Assembly: GCF_000764305.2 (NCBI RefSeq)
Contig: NW_025944746.1
Span: 1 to 64,000, forward strand
DNA length: 64,000 nucleotides
Direction of reading: 5' to 3'
From: Hyalella azteca
Taxonomy: Eukaryota > Arthropoda > Malacostraca > Amphipoda > Hyalellidae
Numbering within the stretch: position 1 is the first letter of the stretch; each line of letters begins with the position of its first letter. The notes under the pieces are model-generated. The model was not told the origin of the DNA. It made no database searches and worked only from the letters and a program-made list of their open reading frames with translations. The translations under genes were made by a program, and so were the position numbers. Below are positions 58,744 through 64,000 of the stretch, in pieces.

Positions 58744-61036
58744 ATGAGATCTGCCATGGGAAAGTGGATGTGGATCGCTGCGACGTTACATCTCATGACG
58801 AGCTGGGCACTGGCGCAGGTGCACTACAGGGAGCCGTGCCCCAACATGCCCGTCATCAAAAACTTCGACTTTGACAGAGTAAGTCATTTTCCCTGCGTTT
58901 GCTTCTAGAATTACGTCAAAAGTTTTCAAGTGTCATGCAAGTACATGCAGTTCAGTCCCACCAATAAATAAATTCCTTCCTGAGAATTTAACACAAAAGT
59001 TATTTTTAAATTGCTTCTTTAAAAATATTCAATGTTTGTCCCAAATGTTTGGGTGACCCTGGCATTTCTCGTGCCAGTACCTGGGCAGATGGTACGAGCA
59101 GGAACGTTTTTTCACCGCGTACCAGAACATCGGGTATTGCTGGTCCGGCACTTACATCAAAGACAAGTACTCCAATAAAGTTTCCGTCAGACTTGACTTC
59201 GAAGACATCTTGTAAGTCTGTTTAGAAACATTCATTATGTTTCAATGATCGATCATTGAAACATTTTCAAATGAATATATTATGAATTGCTTATTCGAAT
59301 TTGTAAGCAGTATTTATGCATCTGAAAAAAGCTAAATTCATATAAGTATTAGTAAAAAAATTTCAGGAAAACATATTCACTTCCTGAGATGCATTGTTTT
59401 CATTTTAGACACAAAATTTTACTATACCATCTCAAAGTGGAACGATTTTACTCCACTGCACGTCAAAGTCTGTACCAAATAAACAAATTGCTTTATTTTA
59501 CCAAGAATTTCAAAGCAAAGAAAACGCCTAGCCAACTCTCAGTATCTTTGTCAAAGTTACGGAGGCAAGTGGCGTTTCGTCGCCGGAACATTTTCGATGC
59601 TGACATGGTGAAAATACTTAGCGTTTTCTTCGTTTTAAAATTCTTTATTAACTGCATTTCTAGCAAAATGAAAATGTATTCATTAGTTCAGTGGCTGAAT
59701 CATAATTCGTGGCATTATTTTCCCCAAAAATTTCATTTTTCTATCGCTAAAATCAGCACTTCATAAGCATTCGTCTTTTTCGCCGGCTAGATTGAGAATT
59801 CCGGCAAAAATCTTCGTGGACATTTTCCGGAAGAACGCGTACGCGGCGCCCAACCGCCTGTCGTACTCCATATCTGGCGTGCCGAGGGAGATCTTCGTCG
59901 ACCACTACGAGGTCTCAGGCACCGACTACACGTCCTGGACTATCGAATACTCCTGCCAGAACATGCCTTTTGGCAGCCTACGTAAGTACATATTAGAATA
60001 TAAAATATAATATAAAAATGTACCTACCTACTGAACACTACGAGGTCTCAGGCACCGACTACAAGTCCTGGACCATCGAATACTCGTGCCAGAACGTGCC
60101 TTTTGGCAGCCTACGTAAGTACATGTTATAATATAAAATAAAATATAATATAAAAATGTACCTACCTACTGAACACTACGAGGTCTCAGGCACTGACTAC
60201 AAGTCCTGGACCATCGAATACTCCTGCCAGAACGTGCCTTTTGGCAGCCTACGTGAGTACATACATTTGTACTGAACATTTTTATATTAACACGGTATGC
60301 AATGAGAAAAAATTGAGTGCAGCCATGATAGTCTTAATTTAATTTAATTTCAGATCATGAGTCGCATGGGTAATGTTTTATTTTTATCCAATTCTTCAAA
60401 AAATATTAGATCAGCCTGTGAGGCTCTAGGAACATTCATATTAGCTAATCATGTTAGAGGAGCATTTTATATCAATCAATTTCTAACAATAATAATTTGT
60501 CTATCAATGAACCTCAGGTATCCTTTCTTGTGATAGCAAGAGCGTTGAAGACCTAGCGTGTTTTATTAGAAGCCATATTGTGAAATAATTTCAGCGCTCT
60601 ATATTTCGAACGCCAAGAGCAACAGAAGTTCAACTAATAATCCCGGAACCCTCTCGACAATGACTAATATCTTTCATCTTTTGATTAATACTCTTTCATA
60701 TTAATACTCTATCATCTTAGTTAAAATAGAAAGCAAGTCGCAACATTCCAAGTTGAAAAGTTTATAGTTAATATTTGAATCAATTTTAAAGTTCATAATA
60801 TGGTTTAACCCAAGGTTTGAAAAAGGGAAATATCGAGAAAAATATTATTTCATTAATTAGTCAATTTGCAAAAGTTAAGAAAAATTATTTTTCAAGCAGG
60901 ATACGCGTGGATATTGACCAGGTCGCCGCACCCCCCGGCTTCTGTGATCAAGAAGGCCAAAGCCGTCATGGTGGCGCTCGGCATCGACGTCTACCTCCTC
61001 GAGCGCCATAAGAACACCTGCGTGCCCAAGTACTGA
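58744..61036 (+). CDS. Crustacyanin/ApoD-like lipocalin, four exons, 198 residues
   Basis: Secreted lipocalin; in crustaceans this group includes crustacyanins, which bind carotenoids, though the ligand here is inferred only from family. Exons: 58744-58878 (GTAAGT donor), 59078-59211 (acceptor gtgccag, donor GTAAGT), 59791-59981 (acceptor ggctag, donor GTAAGT) and 60900-61036 (acceptor aagcag). They total 597 nt, exactly 198 codons plus TGA. Residues 1-24 are a signal peptide ending WALA. The three lipocalin conserved regions are present: GRWYE at 48-52, TDY at 134-136, and YAWILTR at 155-161 with the conserved Arg161. Cysteines at 32, 66, 145 and 194 fit the usual two disulfides. A helix-like AKAVMVALGID precedes the C-terminal TCVPKY. 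The start is the first ATG of the exon. Two pieces of the gene are duplicated in tandem (third intron and 3' flank). A possible poly(A) signal AATAAA lies at 61538. Confidence 0.93.
59903..60252 (+). repeat. Tandem duplication of the end of lipocalin exon 3
   Basis: The last 79 bp of exon 3 with part of the following intron are present three times, at 59903, 60036 and 60174 (periods 133 and 138 bp). The second and third copies share two differences from the exon: T137 becomes K and M148 becomes V. Each still ends in a splice donor (GTAAGT, then GTGAGT), but neither copy has a usable acceptor in the right phase, since the bases before them are intron plus cctactgaa. They therefore look like unused exon pieces in intron 3. 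The duplicated part carries the TDY motif and Cys145. Confidence 0.85.
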
Positions 61037-61210
61037 GAACTAAGAGCCTTACTGTCAAAAATAGCGACTTCCATCTCCTGGAGCGCCATAAGAACAGCTG
61101 CGTGCACAAGTACTAAGAACTAAGAGCCTTGCTCTCAAAAATATCGACTTCCACCTCCTCGAGCGCCATAAGAACACCTGCGTGCCCAAGTACTGAGAAC
61201 TAAGAGCCTC
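60983..61210 (+). repeat. 80-bp tandem triplication of the lipocalin C-terminal end and 3' UTR
   Basis: The word gagcgccataagaac recurs at 61001, 61081 and 61161, exactly 80 bp apart. Each unit contains the codons for the last ten or so residues, the stop and the start of the 3' UTR (gaactaagagcct). Only the first unit is translated; the second has TAA and the third TGA at the stop. The copies differ at a handful of bases (CACCTGCGTG or CAGCTGCGTG). Confidence 0.9.
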
Positions 61211-62868
61211 ACCCTCAAAAATCTCAAAAATAGATAAGAGAACCTAACTCATCAAGCTAAACTTACGTTTTAGCTACTCACCAGGCATATGACATTAAAA
61301 TTACGTTGACTGAAGGTTGTTTCAACAAAAATAACTGGTAATCAACATCGCTTCAACGTCATTTACCTGGAGGGTAAACTTTTCAAGCTAAACACACCTT
61401 TTACTGACGAGAAATCGATCGCTACGCGTACTTAGTCCGTTCCGTTTACTTAGACCGCTACGTGTACTTTGATAGTGCGGACCTAAGCTCACAGCAATCA
61501 CGTCGACCCTCACAGCAAATCGCTGTGACGTTGTGTAAATAAACGGAGCTCCTCATCTAAGGAAACTTTTAAACTTCAGATTAACACGGCATTTTAGAAG
61601 ATAACTAATTATCATCAAGGTTCATGAAACAAACAAATCATCATCAATGTTCAATTTCCTCAAAAAAAAAAAACAATCGCTTGCTCAGCTCATAAGCTGA
61701 ACAGCGTTCAACGGATAGAATACATCAAAACATCGAATCGAGAAAAATTGATAGGAACAATTCATGCTCGTTGAAATTAATGACCGACGCGTCACGTGAA
61801 AACCGAAGAAAAAAGCTAAGTATAGCTAAGCTGCAATTAAATATTATTTATTTATAAACCTCGTAATAAATCGTACTGATTACATATCAGACTTTTTCTA
61901 TTCATGAAGAAGGAAAACGCTTCAAATTACAACTTGTCTCACCTCGATACTACATGAACGTAATTCCAGCCTAAGCTGGCTGGTGGCTATATCGCCAATT
62001 ATCATGCTTAATATGTAGCATTTCTCAATTTAATTGATTTATTATAATTCGTCAATCATCGCTATTTGAAATTTGAAGAAACAATAACTTAAGACGCTCG
62101 ACCACCTAGCAGAAATGCCTGGTATTCAAACTATTGATGAAGACAATTCATCGAGAAGGATATTAAGCAGATTCTCACTATGAAAAGTTTTACTAACATG
62201 ATAAGTACAAAATTTCAACGATACATTTAACCAACCATCACAGGTAAACAGAAATAAAAGCCACACATTCATGAACAGCACATTCTCAAAATAAATACAA
62301 GAATCAGATATGCGGGGCACTAAAATCGTACTTGGTATGACAAGCTTTACGGGAAGTTTAAAAACCTTCTGGTAGAAAAAATAAACGGTCAGAAACATCG
62401 TCTTTTCGGCAACATGCATGACTTTAAACAGGTTAATATGTAATAAACACAGCTGTTGAAGAGTCAGCCGTCAAAGAACAAGGAGTATTTGGCAGCTAGT
62501 CAACATCTGAGAAACGTTTCCACAAAGACAAATGATTTAAAGAAATATAGAGAACCAATAATAGAAGGCACAACGCACATGCATTTCATTCGGCGAGGCA
62601 AACGCGCGCTAAAATCCCCCTGCAAAAACCGAGCCATTGGAGAAAGCGAGAGAACATCAAATTATAAGTAAAAATATTCAGCTTAAAAGAGTACAATAAA
62701 CATGTAGTTATCATTCAACACCAAACCCCACGACGTGCATCGAAAAAAATGGATTTTGGCGCGTGCGACAACACAAACACAGCAGGACACAGAGTTGTGA
62801 TGGAGGCAGCCCTGCGAGCGATGGTGATGAGGCCAGCCACGAGGACAGCCGCGAGGACAGCCACGAGG
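61211..62868. other. 3' flank and intergenic DNA, no supported gene
   Basis: AT-rich. Contains the putative AATAAA at 61538-61543. A 97-codon minus-strand frame (62126-62419) and a 71-codon plus-strand frame (62456-62671) have no recognised motifs. Near the right end (62820-62868) short gcgaggacagcc/cacgaggacagcc words repeat just before the adapter junction. Confidence 0.4.
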
Positions 62869-62906
62869 CTGTCTCTTATACACATCTAGATGTGTATAAG
62901 AGACAG
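62869..62906. other. Tn5 mosaic-end adapter junction (assembly artefact)
   Basis: CTGTCTCTTATACACATCT (62869-62887) immediately followed by its reverse complement (62888-62906), the exact 38-bp junction of circularised mate-pair fragments. It marks a chimeric join, not a genomic palindrome. Confidence 0.98.
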
Positions 62907-63078
62907 CGTATGAGCTTCTGATTAGTCCAAGAAGTTTGTTGGATGTGTTAGCTTGCGTTTCAACATGCTTAGAAAATTTCAGCTCCTTGTCGACATAAAC
63001 TCCGAGATCTTTTTCCACACTAGACTTTTCAATCATTACTCTCTCGTTGCAACCATGTCTTCTCATACTGTAATCTTG
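62907..63078 (-). mobile_element. Non-LTR retrotransposon reverse-transcriptase fragment between adapters
   Basis: The minus strand is open across the whole 172 bp and contains EKDLGVYVDKELKFSKHVET followed shortly by NKLLGLIRSSY, the typical region just after the catalytic core in CR1/jockey-type reverse transcriptases. Both ends are adapter junctions, so this is a stray fragment of a high-copy element built into the scaffold by misassembly. Its real genomic position is unknown. Confidence 0.88.
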
Positions 63079-63116
63079 CTGTCTCTTATACACATCTAGA
63101 TGTGTATAAGAGACAG
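63079..63116. other. Tn5 mosaic-end adapter junction (assembly artefact)
   Basis: Second complete 38-bp junction, identical to 62869-62906, only 172 bp away. The frames that read MCIRDR or MYKRQ at nearby ends are translations of the adapter itself. Confidence 0.98.
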
Positions 63117-63307
63117 GTGCAGCCTTGTACTCGTTTCGTTAGGGAGTCTACAGTGCAACATCATAAATGCCCCCAAAAAGAGTGTCAAACAGTGCAGCCT
63201 TGTACTCGTTTCGTTAGGGAGTCTACAGTGCAACATCATAAATGCCCCCAAAAAAAGTGTCAAACAGTGCAGCCTTGTACTCGTTTCGTTAAGGAGTGGT
63301 CAGTGCA
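63117..63307. repeat. 75-bp tandem repeat, about 2.5 copies
   Basis: Unit beginning gtgcagccttgtactcg starts at 63117, 63192 and 63267, with two or three differences. It starts exactly at the adapter edge, so the true left boundary and copy number are unknown. Confidence 0.93.
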
Positions 63308-63441
63308 ATAAGTTAATAACAAGCACGCCCTCTTTAAGCAAGTATACAGACACACACAAGACATGAGGTAACTACAGGCAGCAGCAGCAGCCGACAGTAC
63401 AAAGGTGATGAGCGTTCAAGACTGGAGGAGCTTCTCGTGCA

Positions 63442-63957
63442 TCAACTCAGGAGGGAGATGAGGGCATCAAAAAACTTGCTTCTGTCTTCCACATGAAGCC
63501 GAATAACTGCAATCAAAAATATCTTTATTATTGAGGATTCTGTTGCTTCAATAAAAGTAGTTAGAATTGTTACATTAATAACATTTGTAGCAAAACAAAC
63601 GTAAATCATGACTAATTTCTCTACATTGATAGTATATTGATTCTAAATGGAACGTAATAATAATAATTTCATTACAGAGATTACCTACTATTTATCATTA
63701 CTGTTTGTTTGTAAACAAATGAAAACTCAGTTTGTAGGTATTTGTTTTCTATTTCACGGCGCTATTGTCACTACCTTCAAATTATTAATAAGAAAACTTC
63801 ATAACCAATTCAGCAACAACCCTCAACATGAAGGAAGAACTGTTCTAAAGACCACACCAAGCTTGACCATATGTACTTACCGTGCGAGTCGAAAAATTCG
63901 AGTTGGGCTCGTGACTGAGTTTTGGACACAGCTTGCTCGAACGCCTTGCCAAAAAAA
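63442..63957 (-). CDS. 3' end of an unidentified gene (last two exons)
   Basis: Exon 63957-63881 (77 nt) lies between a textbook acceptor (gtgttttgcag) and a strong donor (ACG, then GTAAGT). The frame FFGKAFEQAVSKTQSRAQLE continuing FFDSH ends in phase 1. The next exon (63506-63442, 65 nt) follows the acceptor ttttgattgcag, starts in the matching phase, and reads IRLHVEDRSKFFDALISLLS to a TGA. The joined C-terminus looks helical and soluble. I do not recognise the family. Earlier exons lie beyond the right edge of the window. The 3' UTR would run leftwards through a short CAG run at 63375-63390 and towards the adapter junctions, where the scaffold becomes unreliable. Confidence 0.55.
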
Positions 63958-64000
63958 CTGCAAAACACGAGATATGTCGCTCAACTGTCCTGTTCTATTG

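Noticed and set aside
59389..59766. A 125-codon plus-strand frame
   Set aside because: It lies wholly in intron 2 of the lipocalin and has no motif. Lipocalin exons 2 and 3 join in phase without it.
60345..60371. A short exon-like piece (good acceptor aatttcag, then GTAATG) in lipocalin intron 3
   Set aside because: Including it breaks the phase into the last exon. Joining exon 3 directly to exon 4 gives an intact 198-residue protein.
62683..63093. A 136-codon minus-strand frame across 62.7-63.1 kb
   Set aside because: It is a fusion of flank, two adapter junctions and a retrotransposon fragment. Only 62907-63078 has biological meaning.
63100..63366. Repetitive 69- and 88-codon plus-strand frames
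   Set aside because: They begin inside the adapter and continue through the 75-bp tandem repeat.

Overview
The window reads as nuclear DNA from a crustacean, probably a malacostracan such as an amphipod. The pointers are AT-rich intron-bearing sequence with GT-AG splice sites, a crustacyanin/ApoD-like lipocalin gene, fragments of CR1/jockey-type non-LTR retrotransposons, a solo LTR, MITE-like insertions and many minisatellites. No bacterial gene, operon, rRNA, convincing tRNA or CRISPR array is visible. Most short open frames in the window are chance frames in non-coding repeats. The sequence is an assembled scaffold: it has seven single-N gap marks (1787, 3481, 11836, 23674, 34965, 37914, 42043) and three copies of the head-to-head Tn5 mosaic-end junction left by transposase-based mate-pair libraries (45266-45305, 62869-62906, 63079-63116). 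Joins at those places are suspect.

From about 0.5 to 49 kb the window is a mosaic of long non-coding modules, here named A to F. Each is present two to four times, every copy is in the same orientation, and the relative order is largely kept (B-C-[A]-D-E-F). A: 545-1527, 18640-20040, 37915-38240. B: 1788-3480, 3482-6720, 23447-26740, 35962-36215. C: 6721-9907, 15360-18510, 36216-37913. D: 9908-13490, 26966-30650, 38390-41345. E: 13491-15132, 30651-32520, 41346-42690, 45306-46520. F: 32521-34964, 42691-45265, 46521-49030. Modules carry their own minisatellites (53, 40, 33, 56, 24 and 20 bp units) whose copy number differs between module copies. Comparing copies gives empty sites for several insertions: a solo LTR, a MITE, palindromic inserts and a GACGGACA-rich block.

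Module F holds the most interesting signal. On the minus strand, a signal-peptide exon with a strong GTGAGT donor, a small middle exon and a 54-residue C-terminal exon can be joined in frame. They give a candidate small secreted protein that I do not recognise, repeated three times. One copy carries a frameshift.

From 49 to 64 kb the sequence is mostly single-copy. It has a 14-bp minisatellite (52.04-52.26 kb), a possible two-exon minus-strand gene end (57.18-57.96 kb), the complete four-exon lipocalin (58744-61036, plus strand, 198 residues) with two internal tandem duplications of exon pieces, and at the right edge the last two exons of an unidentified minus-strand gene (63442-63957). Between lipocalin and right edge, a 172-bp retrotransposon fragment sits between two transposase adapter junctions, so linkage across 62.87-63.12 kb should not be trusted.
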